DNA of 64,000 bases from Alternaria dauci. Taxonomy: Eukaryota > Ascomycota > Dothideomycetes > Pleosporales > Pleosporaceae. Made by a program: the position numbers and the translations under genes. The stretch lies in the NCBI RefSeq assembly GCF_042100115.1, contig NC_091273.1, positions 3,534,001-3,598,000 of the forward strand, in the 5' to 3' direction. Below, in pieces: positions 24,711 to 37,100 of the stretch (positions within the stretch are counted from its first letter, which is position 1; each line of letters opens with the position of its first letter). Under the pieces are notes generated by a model. The model had not been told where the DNA came from, made no database searches, and saw only the letters and a list, made by a program, of their open reading frames with translations.

Positions 24711-27477
24711 ATGGAGTCGGCCGATCAATATCGAAAATGGCTGGACTCACTCAAATCACTACCCGAACCTGAAGCGGCCAAGTCACTGCGCCAGGCATTG
24801 CTCAAAGGAACAAGGTCTGGAGGTCTTACATTCACACGAGCAGGCATCTTCCACTACTTCGAGCACGTACACCATTACTTTGGCTGCCCAGAAGACGACC
24901 CATGCGATGTGGATGAACAGAAAGAGCCACTTTGCTGGGAAAAGGGTCTATTGAGATCGGTAGAGGATATCGTCGACGATGAACAAGATTGGGCCTCCTT
25001 GCTGAAGAATCTAACTCTTTGGAGGAAACTAGCCTTCTTGGTGCACAATTTCGAAGCTGAGGTCCGCAAGCGCTGGCTCACGAAGTCAACAGCTCAGCGG
25101 AAGGCCATTTTACTCAAAGCTTGGCCAACGCTTCCTACCAGCCATCGCCCCGACATCGACCAGTCAGTTCTAAAAATTTGTCCGCATCAGAGGCACTGTC
25201 ATAGCCTGGCGCAATACGCTTTTCCCCATCTCAACCTCGAGGATCTTACGAAGCCGAACCCACTACTCATTCTTCTGAACGCTCGCGGCCGACATCCATT
25301 GTGGAAATCCGCCGTTCTTGACTACGAGTTGGCGCCCTTGATACACCTGCGCCCAGCGGTCATCGAGAAGACGAAATACACCATGGGCCTCATCAATGAA
25401 GACTATGGCCAGATATTGGAGTGGGACACGGAAGAAGACGCTGCTAAATCGATGAGTAAGGGAGAGTCAATACATCCGTTACCTGGCTCGCATATCCTAT
25501 TGATGCAATCGACTACCCTTGAATTCCTCCTGGCTGTTGTGCGCAGTATTCTAGCTGATATGGATACCAGAATCCGTTCACTTAGAACGGAGCTATTGAC
25601 GCGAAGATACCAGGATCATGACGACGAAGTCATGCACGACCTCGTCGATGTAGCAAGTTCGGGGCAGACTCGACGCACCACACAAGCTGCAACTGGCGCT
25701 CCATCAACAAGCCCAGATGACCCTGGGCGTAGACGCGAGATCGAGGACACAACAGTGACTCCCGAACTTCCTCCTCTAACTTGTAGCGATCAAGAATTCA
25801 CGTCGCTCAGCGCTATTGCACGAGAGGCATGTTACTGCGTACCCGCACTAGTCGATCTCCAGCGGCTGGTGGCACTCGTGTCTGCACGCCAAAACGCAGC
25901 CGAAGATCACATCTGGCTACTCCGCGAGGATCCTGGGTACTTTCGGGACTTTGCGCTTGAGCACAAGGAACATCGGCCTGAGCTACTACCAGGTATCCGG
26001 TGCAGAATGACACACGCGAGCGCAGAGGATGAAGTACTTTGGCCTCGTGTGTTGCGTGCAGTAGTCACGGACTGTTATATCGACTTGTTCATGTGGAACG
26101 AACTGTGCCGACGCATCTCCGAGCTAGACCGACTCTTTCTGCTGTACAAGGACGATCTAGGATTCGGTAAGAATTGGCAGCCAAAAAGAACTCCCTGGAG
26201 ACTTCTTTGAGTCGCTTGTTGAGACATGGTCCTTCCTGGAATTCTTCCAGTTGGAGATCATACACGAGCTACACCTAGCCTGGTCGTCGTCCCTAGAAGT
26301 CCGTGCCTACTTTTCTCAAGAGTGCGATCACAGTGTCAAAGATGTCGTAGTAGGCATCAAGTACAATGGTAGGCGTGGTCGCAAGCGAGACAAAGAATTG
26401 GAGCATATCTTCACTCTATTTAAATACCTCTAGGACCCACCTGTCAGACGGACGTTAAGAGTACACACACTGGTGGAATCACTCGACAACCTTCTACAGA
26501 CCAACGAACGAGCAAGCAATTTGACTTCGCCATTCGCAGCTGCACTGATTTCGAAGTTGTGCATAGTCTCGGAGTGTCTCCGCCAACTCAGCTTCTTCCT
26601 GCCATGGGCAAAACAAGTTCAGCATGCAGTCAAGCAGCGACAGACCGAGCTGATCACAAACTATGCCATCAACCTTTCTCGATGGAACTCAACTCTCAGC
26701 ACGACTTTCGAGGGCACCAACCTCGCTCATCTAGGGAAACCGGGTGCGAAGTTTCGCTATCCAGTCAACAAGCGTCGAAGCCAGAAGAATGTCGAAACTC
26801 TGAGAAAGGCAGAGGCTGCTTTGGATGCATTCTGGTGTGCTGCAGATGGTCGCTTCAGGGACTGCACTGGTGCTACACCCCACGATATCGTCTCTGGTAT
26901 CATCACAGAGCGTACACTACAGAGTACACCGCTTTGGGTAGAGCACGACAGGGCTTCTGAATGCTCTACCCTAGTTGGATACATCTACGTCCCTATTCCC
27001 ACGTTCCTCCACGATCCCGCCAAGCAGATCACAGGTATATTCGATAAGATCAACTTGAGTACTACCAAGAAAGCAAAATCCCGCGGTCTCGCAGCCCGGC
27101 ACAACAACGGTGATCAGGATGACAACGTTGACGAACAACGTACTACTCTGGGTGAAGACGAGCAACAGACCTTCTTTCTCGACAAACGCGCACACAAAGT
27201 CTTCAAAACTCTGTTCCATTCACCCCTGTCGCGCGACCATCCCGGTGATACGCCCTGGCAAGACTTCCTACACGCCATGGTGGCTGTTGGATTTGCTGCG
27301 CAGAAACTCCAAGGCTCTGCCTGGCAGTTCACTCCACGGAACCTGAACATTGAGCAGCCTACCCAGTTCCATGAGCCTCATCCGACACACAAGCTACCTT
27401 TTACATGGGCTCGGCGCTTCGGTCGGCGCCTCGCGAGGACGTACGGCTGGAGGGGCGACATGTTCCAGCTCGCCTAG
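24711..27477 (+). pseudogene. Uncharacterised large fungal protein gene, apparently frameshifted and interrupted by a stop
   Basis: Three collinear pieces read as one ~920-residue protein. Piece 1 is 24711 to about 26187 and starts MESADQYRKWL. Piece 2 is one frame over, from about 26188 to 26430 (ELPGDFFESLVETWSFLEFF onward). Piece 3 is in the same frame as piece 2 after a TAG at 26431-26433 and continues DPPVRRTLRVHTLVESL to 27477. The frame change sits at a run of five A at 26183-26187, where four A would keep the frame. No intron restores phase: the GTAAGA at 26167 with the nearest acceptors gives the wrong frame, and it would delete what looks like coding sequence. The later part (YPVNKRRSQKNVETLRKAEAALDAFW) resembles a repeated fungal family of unknown function. 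The protein has no domain I can name. A sequencing error is the alternative to real decay. Confidence 0.6.
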
Positions 27478-30400
27478 AGCCTTCTTGTGGATGGCGGTGT
27501 TGGGACATTCACTATGTACAATTGTCTTGGCATAACATTGTTGATGTAAGGTCTTGGGTGTTTTTTTAGGGCTAGTGTAGTCTTTCCGAAAGATGTAGGT
27601 TATAGTGATTGAAAGACAAGACCATTGGCGTTCTAGAGGTATGCAGTTGGCATTATACTGAAGGTTACTTAGGCCTTAATACTCATGTACTCGTACTGAG
27701 CTGTAGTAGTTCAATTCCATGCTAGCAAAACGTTGTCTCTCTCGTGATTTGGCCCATCTTCTGCAGCTAGATAGTCTGCGCATAGTGTGTTGAGTCTGAG
27801 GGCGCCAACGACCGTGTTTTTGCCTTCACAATGCGCACATATTGGTTGTAATGCTACAAGAGGGACCTGCTAATGTTCGGTGATACTTGTTCGCGAGGTT
27901 GAGGTACGTGTTAGGTACTATCACCATCTGCTTCTGTGTGACCTCTCTTTGCTCTCTTTCAATGGCTTTTCATGCCATGGTCGTATATCGCAGTTCGTTG
28001 ATCGATTTATACCCCGTATGGAGTGGCTTCCATCTTAGGTAGGCTCTAGCCCTGACACCGACTCTAAGGTCTGTCCACGGTACATTGAAACTTAGGTCTC
28101 ATCATACGTCTATGAATACGGCATTAGCACCTGGTAGTTACACTTATTGCCAAGTCTTTGTGTGCCTGATAGCGCATACTCTGATGGTAAACATGTGATA
28201 AGAGCAAGGTGTACAAAGCGACACCCTGGCCAGATGAAGTCGTTTTCAACGCGCTACAATCAACATGAACTGAAGATGAATGGGGTTTCGCACCCTTCAA
28301 CATTGATCATTTAACAAACGTTACCTGGGCACGATGTCTTCAAAAGTGACTTTTGAAGCTGAGAAACACACAAGTTCAAATGCTCTGATTTCACCCGCAA
28401 ACACCCTACATCTTTCGTCACGTCTGCGCTTCGAAACCGGATGAGAAGCCATTCAATCATCATGCCAAACTCCAGCTTGCTCGACGGAACGGCAGGTGCT
28501 TACCCAGACCGGACGAACGAAACTTGACCGGGATTTGCCCTTACCAAGTACTCTTTCCAACAGCGCATTCTCGGCTTCCACACAACAAGAGCATTGGAGA
28601 AATAGAGACCAAATGCTTCAATATCCGTGGCCGGGAGCGCGATCTCAGTGTCGACTTCATGTCCTGCGCTTACTAGTGTCTTGCCGATCAGAACTCAGGG
28701 GTAGTGCTAAACACGACGTCAATGTTCCAGCATCTCGAGAAGACATTACGAACCTTCTGCAAGCACTGTGTTTACTCTGCATGTCGTAACATCGTGGTCA
28801 TCATTCAAGTGGTACCTAGGTATTTCTGATGGAGCGGTCTATGACCGCGGCCGCAGCTGGCCAGATAGCGTCAATGGGGCATTCATGGAACGCATCGAGG
28901 TTTTGGTCGTGAATCAGACTGCTACCTGAGTCTCTCTTATCATCCTCATTTTGCTCATAGTCATCATCAATAATCTTGTTATGAGTTTGTAGATCACATG
29001 CCGAAGTTCATCCCAACGAAGAGCCATTGGTTAGAAGCAGAGAAGTGGCTGATACGAACAGCTCACCTCACGTCTGGAAGGCGAGCAAAAGCCACTATCT
29101 CCGCAAAATCCCGCCCAAAAGCAATAAGCAGCATTGACGCGGGGACGGCAAAGCCACTAAACGCAGTGACAGTACCATGGGAGATGAAGATGGAATCTCG
29201 TCAAGTATATGTCATTGACAATTCACCCAATAATCTCAATGGCTGCTTCACTTATCACTCTACTGTCAAGGTGCCCATGCACATCTCATCTCAAACCTCG
29301 ACACGTCGTACGTACGCAATCAAGCATGCATTCCCTCGCCCAACACAAGCAAGGCAAGTGAGGCGGGTACACCATCATCATACCTACCTATGCAGATACG
29401 ACAAGTCATTCCGGAAATCTCCGTCCCAACCAGGCAAGACCACTGATAGGTCTACTTAGGTAGCACCGGCACTTGCCCGTTTTCTTTACGGTACCGAAAC
29501 AATGGTCTGGAATACGGGGGAAAAAGAAAGATGGAGGCGTGGGACTCGTCGGAGCATTGTAGGCCGAATCGGGATGGGGTGAGCGTGGGCTGGTTGCATA
29601 TGCATTATAGAAAAAAAAGCAGACATGAAAATTGAGGCCAGTGGCATCATTACGCATCACATTTGCGGTGAACCAACACAGGGTACACTGGTTATTAGAG
29701 AGAGTGGAAGAGATGTCATTGTAATCCCAAATGATGCTTACAGGCTAGCTGCAACATCCTCGAGACCAGTACTATCCACCAATCCCACTCAGCTATGTAA
29801 GGAAAGAAAACAGAAAACATTCAGAGCGCTGCGTAGTTCATGATCCATACAACCATCATCATAAGCGTCGTAGCCGTTGCCAACACATCGACCTTTGCTT
29901 ACTTTTTGCGACAAGCGAAAAAAACAAAGAAATCCCACACATTTCTGCTGCCACGTAGATCCAGCCACAACAAGTGATAGAGAAAAAAGGGTATTACATC
30001 CGCCGAACAAAAAGGTCCGAAAAGCCTCCGCGAGGAGCTGGTATAGTGCAGGGAAAGAAAAAAAAGGGGGGAATGGTGGGGGGCAACGCTCAAAAAAAGG
30101 CGCAATGACGGGCAGGAAGAAGATAACCGTACAATCTGTGATCGATCCAAAGGTCCAGATGGCGCGACCGCCCTTACGCATTGAATGTTGGTGTGCGTGA
30201 GCGTTCCAGTCTAGCAAACAATAACAATGTAACGTGCACTGTCGCAAGGAACACGGCAAACATACAAACATGCAGCGCGAGTGGGTAACCGTACCAAAAA
30301 TCGAAAGCGTGATGAAGAAACTGAACCGAACTTTTTTGTTGAGCAAGGCAGCCGCAGAGGGCGCTGTCCACGCTCGTGAAAAGCTTTTGGTCTGAAAATC

Positions 30401-30549
30401 ATCCACCCAACGAAGGAAATAGGATCGAAAGAAAATTGCCGGTCGGACAGAGATGAGATTGGGAACAGGCGTGTAGCGGGTAGGGGAAACGGTCGAAGTC
30501 GATCTACGCATCTTTGTGGTGTGCGCGAATGCTAGAGATTCCAAGATTC
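27478..30549. other. Intergenic region between convergent genes
   Basis: About 3 kb between the broken gene at 24711-27477 (plus) and the disordered-protein gene (minus). The part 29790-30549 lies just past the latter's stop and probably includes its 3' UTR. A 251-codon minus frame there is rejected as coding. Homopolymer-rich patches (A and G runs) lie near 30050-30080. Confidence 0.5.
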
Positions 30550-33039
30550 TCAGTTGTTGACATAGTGGGAATTGGCACGGCGACGCAGTGGTCGCTGAAC
30601 CTCAATCCGGTCATCATGAGCATCTCGTACTACTCGGCTTTCGCGCCTATTACGGTGGCTGCGTATACTGCCTTCATCCATCTCCTCCAACTGCTTCCGC
30701 GTGACCAATGCCTTTCTGTCACCTGCATTGCTGCCTTTTTCGCTGCCGTGGTATGCCCCCTCGTTGTCAGGATTTCCGCTGATGACGAGTTCTGCCATGC
30801 CGTCCTCACCTGGGATGAGTCGCATAGTGCGACCCTCCATGTCGCCGTTGAACTGCAGGCTGAGTGGGGCATTTGCGTCTACTCTGAGGCGGATCTCGTT
30901 GTTGCCGTTGCTGGTAACGGCCGTGTGCCTGTCGCTGCCAGAGGAGCCAGAATGCGAGGGGACTGACGGTACCCTCGAAGCTCGCTTTGCGGCACTGTGG
31001 ATGTGGTCGATCAGCGGAGCATCAGTACCGCGTAGATTGTTCATGTACTCTAGTGCTTTCATCTCATCTCGCCTGGTCTTCTGCGGGGCACGCTCTTTGA
31101 CCTTGCGACTGTCCACATCAGTAGGACGACGGCGGCGGGGAGGAGCTGGTGCTTCGGGGATGGGAGCCTCGACTTCAGACTCATACTCGTCGCTACTGTC
31201 AAACGCTGCGGGAGGTTGGTAGTAGACCTTTGAGCTGCGCTTTTCGCGTTTGCGCTCCTGCTGCTCAGCCTGGTATCGTGCCTCGAGTCTTTCGGCTTCG
31301 CGTCTAGCCTTGGCCTCAGCTCTAGCGTTGGCTTCAGCTGCGAGGCGTTCCTCATGTTCCCTGGCCTCGGCATATTCTGCGTACTTGTCGTAAGACTTGC
31401 CGTAATGAGCTGATCGACGCCGCTCAGCCTTGGTGCTGTCGTGCACATAGACCTGGCCACCCCTGGCGGGATATTCGGTTTTGATTTCACGATGTGGGGG
31501 AGCGGGTCGGCTGACTGACTGTCGGCGAGACGATTCGTTTGTGCTCTTGGTGGTACGGTGACGACTGGTAGGATGGTCGTGGTTGACAACGACAGGCTGC
31601 GACTTGCGGCGGTCAGCGCGAACTTGGTCTACCTCCGAGGTGGTGTAGGCGTGGGAGATGGATGGACGCTGCGGCTTCTTGGTCTTAGTCTTGGGCTTCG
31701 CCTTGGACTTGGTCCGCTCCAGCTTTGGGGGAGGAGGCGGCATAAGCGCACGGTGGGCATAAGGATCATCGGGATGGGGCTCTGCCTCATAGTCGTCGTC
31801 TTCATCAGACGATGCAGTCTCAGATTCGCTGTAGCTTTCGTAGGCCTCGCCCTGGAGCTGCTTCTGGGGCGGAAACCTGGACTGTGTGGCGCTCTGCGGC
31901 TGGCCGCGCCTTGCTGAGTACTGATCACGCGGAGCTTGGTCAATGATGAGGGGAGGTGCAGGCCCGTTGCGTGCAATATTGGTCGAGTTGCGGTGTGTCA
32001 TGCCTGGCCTTTGCATGCCGTCGTAAGACTGGGGCACCTGGTAGCCGTATTGAGGGTGGTACACAGGTGCCGCTCCATAAGGTCCGGGTGGCGGGCCCAT
32101 CTGTCCTGAATAGCTTTGGCGGTAAAGCGCAGACTGGGAAAGGGGCGGGCCATGTTCCTGTGTGGGGTATCCAGGCGCTCCTTGAGTCCAGTGGTACTGT
32201 TGTCCAGGCTCGCCGCTGTAGCTTACGGGTCGAGACACGGAGGGACGACGGGGACGTGTCGTGGCTGGCTGGATAACGGCGCCAGCGTGCGAGTAGTACG
32301 ACTGGCGTTGGTCCGGATAGTACGGAGAGGGGGTGGGATCAGAACGCATTGAGCGGGTGTCTTCCTGGGAAGGGCGATGATTCACGTCACGAGCGGATTG
32401 GGATGGGTGTATCTCAGGGCGGATGTTATGACGACGGGGAGCTGGGGCAGGCGCGTTGGGGTCGTGCTTGGGGCGCCTGGGGTCGGCACATTCCGGTTCG
32501 ACTCTGCTATCACGACGATCTCTGCGGTCCGGGCGAGGATCCTGCGTCACGGTCGGCCGGCGTTCACGTTGCTGGATGATGGCAGGGGGCTTGGACGAGG
32601 TCGAGGCGGTGCGGGAGATTGATTTTGGTCGGGACGAAGCCTTGGAGGACGGCTTGGTCGACTCTGAGACGGTAGGGCGTCGTCGGATCTTGGGGGCCTC
32701 TTGCTGAGGAGGGACTGGGGCGGCAGGCACGTGGGTCGGGCTGCTGCGCTGGGGTGGAGTGGGAGGAGGAGGAGGAGGAGCACTTTGAGCGGAATTAGTG
32801 CTGCTGACGGTGGCGGTGGTGTAGCTGCTGTACCCTGAGTCGGAGCGAAGGTCAATGTTGGTGGGCGCCCTCTCCTGAGCGGGCGGCATTTCTTTATCCA
32901 AGTCGGATGGGTGCGAGCGCTTGGTGGAGACGTTAGCGGCATTGGGCGAGCGCCGGCCCTGGAAAGGAATAGAGCCGCCTTCGCTGTCATCCGAGTAGCA
33001 GTCCTCGACCGTGGGCTGCATCTCCTGTGGGCTCGCCAT
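30550..33039 (-). CDS. Large intrinsically disordered protein, function unknown (829 aa)
   Basis: A single uninterrupted frame of 829 codons beginning MASPQEMQPTVEDCYSDDSEGG. Composition is dominated by Pro, Ser, Arg, Gln and charged residues. It has a poly-Pro run near residue 90, Arg/Asp-rich stretches near 160-220, a Tyr/Pro/Gly/Gln-rich part near 230-345, a Lys-rich block near 440 and a predicted charged helix (EERLAAEANARAEAKARREA) near 565-590. The only compact-looking part is near residues 725-765 (IRLRVDANAPLSLQFNGDMEGRTMRL), which may be a short beta-rich module. I do not recognise a family. Low-complexity proteins of this type in fungi are often scaffolds or septal and cell-wall regulators, but no role can be assigned. 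The start is the only ATG ahead of the continuous frame. Confidence 0.75.
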   Translation of the reverse strand: MASPQEMQPTVEDCYSDDSEGGSIPFQGRRSPNAANVSTKRSHPSDLDKEMPPAQERAPTNIDLRSDSGYSSYTTATVSSTNSAQSAPPPPPPTPPQRSSPTHVPAAPVPPQQEAPKIRRRPTVSESTKPSSKASSRPKSISRTASTSSKPPAIIQQRERRPTVTQDPRPDRRDRRDSRVEPECADPRRPKHDPNAPAPAPRRHNIRPEIHPSQSARDVNHRPSQEDTRSMRSDPTPSPYYPDQRQSYYSHAGAVIQPATTRPRRPSVSRPVSYSGEPGQQYHWTQGAPGYPTQEHGPPLSQSALYRQSYSGQMGPPPGPYGAAPVYHPQYGYQVPQSYDGMQRPGMTHRNSTNIARNGPAPPLIIDQAPRDQYSARRGQPQSATQSRFPPQKQLQGEAYESYSESETASSDEDDDYEAEPHPDDPYAHRALMPPPPPKLERTKSKAKPKTKTKKPQRPSISHAYTTSEVDQVRADRRKSQPVVVNHDHPTSRHRTTKSTNESSRRQSVSRPAPPHREIKTEYPARGGQVYVHDSTKAERRRSAHYGKSYDKYAEYAEAREHEERLAAEANARAEAKARREAERLEARYQAEQQERKREKRSSKVYYQPPAAFDSSDEYESEVEAPIPEAPAPPRRRRPTDVDSRKVKERAPQKTRRDEMKALEYMNNLRGTDAPLIDHIHSAAKRASRVPSVPSHSGSSGSDRHTAVTSNGNNEIRLRVDANAPLSLQFNGDMEGRTMRLIPGEDGMAELVISGNPDNEGAYHGSEKGSNAGDRKALVTRKQLEEMDEGSIRSHRNRRESRVVRDAHDDRIEVQRPLRRRANSHYVNN

Positions 33040-33349
33040 GCTGGCAGCGGCGTTTGTTCTGGGGAGGGAAAGGAGACAGAGGACAGGGAGTCGGCAAAAT
33101 ATCTAGCGGCTCAAGGGCGCTCGCGCTCTATCGATAATAAAAAGCGTCGCGGGGCGATCCTTGACAGTCAGGCGAGACGTCGAGAGCGCATTATTAGCAC
33201 GGGCGTCTGGGAGGGGTGCTACCGTCTCATCAAGACGGTGTGGGTGTGGATAGAAGGGGGAGGGGAGAGGAGATCTGAGCAGAGGGGACGAGGGGAGCAG
33301 GAGGATATGCGAGGCAGATGCAGAGTATGACGGGCGAGTTCGTGTGCAG

Positions 33350-33370
33350 CAGGCAGGCAGGCAGGCAGGC
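33350..33370. repeat. CAGG tetranucleotide repeat
   Basis: Five tandem CAGG units, about 310 bp upstream of the disordered-protein start codon (its promoter side). Confidence 0.85.
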
Positions 33371-34150
33371 GTTATTCGGGCTTCGACACACGAAACTTTT
33401 CCCCCGCCCGTAAAATTCAAAACGGCGTGGTACTATAAACTGCCTTATAGCGGGCTAGCTCTTTCATGCAATGCGTCTAATCGTTGGGCGCGCACCGCAT
33501 CCGTCGCTGCCCAGTCAACCTCCAACACCTAGTGGTTGGCCGAGGGGCTGCTGCTGCCGCCCTCTGCGGCCCTTTCAGTCCTGGCATGTCTGCGCGACGA
33601 GTGACGCAGCCAGCCTCCACACCATTTCTTTGGTCGAGTGCATGCAGACAGACGCCCTCGTTGCCAGCCGCAACAGCTCCAGTTGCCATGTCGTCGACAC
33701 ACACTGACTAGGTAGGGGCAGGCCCGTTGTCCGAGGCCGAGTCTGCAACAGTCTCGCATCTCACCCGGTCACCCTGATGCTGATCATGGACGGGCGCCTT
33801 GGTGGTAAGAATAGCCAGTCGCGTGGCCATTGGCTGCTTCAGATGCGCAACATCCATCGGTTTGAGTGGGCGTGCATCGCCCTCCGTTGGAACGACACGA
33901 CGTGAAACCGGGATTGCCCGGCCTTCGTTGATGCGAGCCGTTCGCCTGCGAGGGCTGGAATCGAGGACCGACGACTGCACCTCGACGCACCACTTCACCG
34001 CCCTCGCAAAAGAGCTACAGCCACGGCCACGACTCTCTTGGTCTGAACCACAGAACCACGGCTTCCAACGCCCTCGACGCTCCATGCAGCAGCAGCCGTC
34101 ACCAAAAGCTTGTCGCCGCTGATCACTCCTCGCCTTGGCCTGGTCCATCG

Positions 34151-34190
34151 TGTACTGTACTGTACTGTACTATACTGCACTGTCCTGTAC
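34151..34190. repeat. TGTAC pentanucleotide repeat
   Basis: Four exact TGTAC units at 34151-34170, followed by four degenerate units (TATAC, TGCAC, TGTCC, TGTAC). Each unit includes the palindrome GTAC. A shorter related run is near 22743. Confidence 0.85.
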
Positions 34191-37100
34191 GACAACCACG
34201 CCCGCCATTCTCTGCACCATCACACGGCAAACGGTTGTAGGGCAGACTTTCCTAGCTCCGTCAAACTTTTCCTTGCCCTTCTTCGCGGTTCACGTCATGG
34301 AGCCTCAGCACTGCATCGTTTATTAACAGCTAAACTCGTTTGCTCCTGGCTCGGCCACGTCAATCGCGCTTAGCATGCAGGAACAACAGAGCACTCTCAC
34401 CATTGTTACCTTCATTAATCTCCACGACGCGACGCATAACATGTGTCCTTTCGCCACCGCGAGCTCTCGTCGTTTGGCCTCGAGTCTGACTGGCGCTGCC
34501 TTGCCAGAACCACGCAAATCGCACCTGGTTAGCACTTGCCCTGCCTGCCACTAACGCACCCACACGCAAGACAGCGTATCGGTGTAACACCCCCATCGAA
34601 TCGCCCCGGACGCAGCTCTAATCACGCGGCCCGTCAAGCGTTGCTTACTCGCCTAGTCGTCGACACTACCCCACCAAACTTTCCGGTGAGGAGACGCACC
34701 GCATCGAGCAGCGCAATGCTCCCAACAAGTCTGGCCAAAACCAAAGCAAAGGATGCGCATCTGAATGCGACCAGTGCCGCAACCTGCCCCTCCCACGCCA
34801 CCTCCACCGCCAACGTCGCACCCACACTGACCGTTATCGTATCCGAGGTGCCCGTTGCTGCGCTCCTCTCGTCATGTCGTGATCGGCCGTCGTCGCGGCA
34901 CAGAGTCTACGCACAAAGTACAGCGTCTTGAATTTTCGTCGTTGCTAGATCAAGCTACAGGCAGTCGCAGTCAAACACATCACTGCCACCACCACCACAA
35001 ACTCCCGTCTGGTGCATCATGGCCACCATTGTCATTCGCCGTTGCCGTTGCTGTAAGACGAAATAGCGCAGTCGTCCCTCTCTGAAAGGGTGACCGCTCA
35101 TCCAATGCGCCTACACCACCAGACATGACGTTGATTCTTGTGCTACTGTGGCCCCCTCTCAACCCACGTCTGCGCCATGGAGATGCCGTGATGCTTGATG
35201 ATTGCCACTCAGAACACATCCGCTTCGGCTCAGTTGCAGCACTCTGCGCGACCTAGCCAGTGCCGAACACCAGGTTATGAACAGCGCTCGTCGCACACGT
35301 CAAATGCTCAGCCAAACTTTGTTGTGATCTCTATTCAGTCCTGCGGGGGACGGCGAACGGATACGGGTTGCCGACATGCTCCAAAGAGCCTCCGCATACA
35401 AACGTCTTCTACTGACGTTCGATTAGACTCTTGGTGCGACCGGCAAAGAATTGGGGCTGAATCATTTCGGCACATTGCAGACACCCTGCAGACATCAAAA
35501 TCGTTGGCTTGAAGCCTGTGTCAGATTGATGCGATATCGGCAGCCATTGTACCACGGTACACAGTCATGTGCCTGCAACTTGTAAAACACCATCGCAAAT
35601 ACGGGAGAGAATTGGTATCAGACGTATCGCGAAAACCTGCGGGATGCCATGATGCCTAGCAACGATGAGTATTTGGTTCCACAATCGATGAGTTATTGGA
35701 CAGGGTATTGAGGTTGTAGGTAGCACAACCATCTGCACGATGACCCACTGCACACCAACCCTCACAAAATTCATTGTTCCAACTTCTTGAAACGCATCCC
35801 AGGCTTCACTCCCTATATCAAAACTACGGCTGCGCCTTCCCATCTGATGTCGTCTTCGCCGTTGGGCTAGCGTTGGCTGGGTGGAGGAACGCGTGGGACA
35901 CTCGCTAAGCGCAGCCCTGGAGCCGCCCACCACAAATCCACCATCTCATCGGCACCCGAGCGAAATTGAAAGATGGGATTGTGAACAGTTTGATTTCACC
36001 GCGCTATCCAGCTTCGGCTCGTTCGCGCAAACAATTCCACTCTAGAGCCTAGAGAATGCGCTCCGTTCCTATCATGGCGCGTGACTCACATTTGGCATGT
36101 CACTTTGTCGCATTGTTGAATCCTTCGCTGCCCAAAAGGTCCCCAATTGGGTCCCGAACACATGGTCTTGCGGCTCATCGCTGCCCTATGGACCCACTTC
36201 CAGCCTTGACGCCATGGATACGTTGACTCAGGATGCCCAATAGACCCACCCGGCGGTTATTGTGGGCAAAAATTCCTATCCTCCGCCAGCGACTACAGGC
36301 ACCACGCGACGACACCACGGAAAAGCAATGACCGTGACTTTGAGCTTGTCTAGCACCTTGTGCGAATGGGAGCTTTGCATCGGTTGCTGCTGATATGGAA
36401 ATGTCTCAGACGTCTAGCTGTTGGGTCAAAATCTTGTTGTACACGTGGAACCTCTCTGCTCTTTGGTTGGGGATTCAAACACCCAATCCTGGTCTTGTCA
36501 GGTAGAAGTCACCCGACACCCAGCCTATTCTCCAGGTACTCCAGGTTTTCCATACGTGTGGATGCTTGCACGGTGGCCTTTGTACCGCCCTCGGGTATGG
36601 GCGCAGGCATCCCGGCATGTGGGAATAGCCCTATGATGACTCCACCACTGATTATTGGACGCGCTAACATTTTCGTCCCAAGTCGCAGTCTATCCAACTG
36701 TGGTGAGTTGACACTACATGACAACTCCTGGACGGATTGGAAGCAAATCCGAACCTCTAGCAAGCCAGGCGAAAGGCTGATATAGAGGACGGTAAGTTAT
36801 CTCATGCGGAAGAAGAAGCATCCAAGGGTCCGTGAGACCTCTGGCAAAGACTAAGATAGGTATAGGAGCCGAGAGATGAGATCCACAAGAGGTTCGAAAG
36901 TAAGCCTTCTTGCCACTCTAGTTTCCGAAGGTCAGTGTTCTCAAAGACGCGAAGAGTGGGCAAGTCCCGTCTTATGATAGACTGACTCAAGCGTGTAGGT
37001 CACGTGGTTCTCTTCGACTAGCAAACTAGATCGGCACGCGTTGTTGATCACTGATCGAACAATGCTATTATTGAAACACATCCTCGGATCTGACTAACCA

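Noticed and set aside
26166..26250. Intron from GTAAGA to CCAG in the 24.7 kb gene
   Set aside because: Gives the wrong phase and would remove what reads as coding sequence, so a frameshift explains the data better.
29789..30544. 251-codon minus-strand frame
   Set aside because: Cys/Phe/Ser-rich with no domain, lies directly after the stop of the disordered-protein gene and overlaps plus-strand frames; more likely its 3' UTR.
34536..34931. 131-codon plus-strand frame
   Set aside because: Ser/Thr/Ala-rich with no domain or conserved look; probably noncoding.
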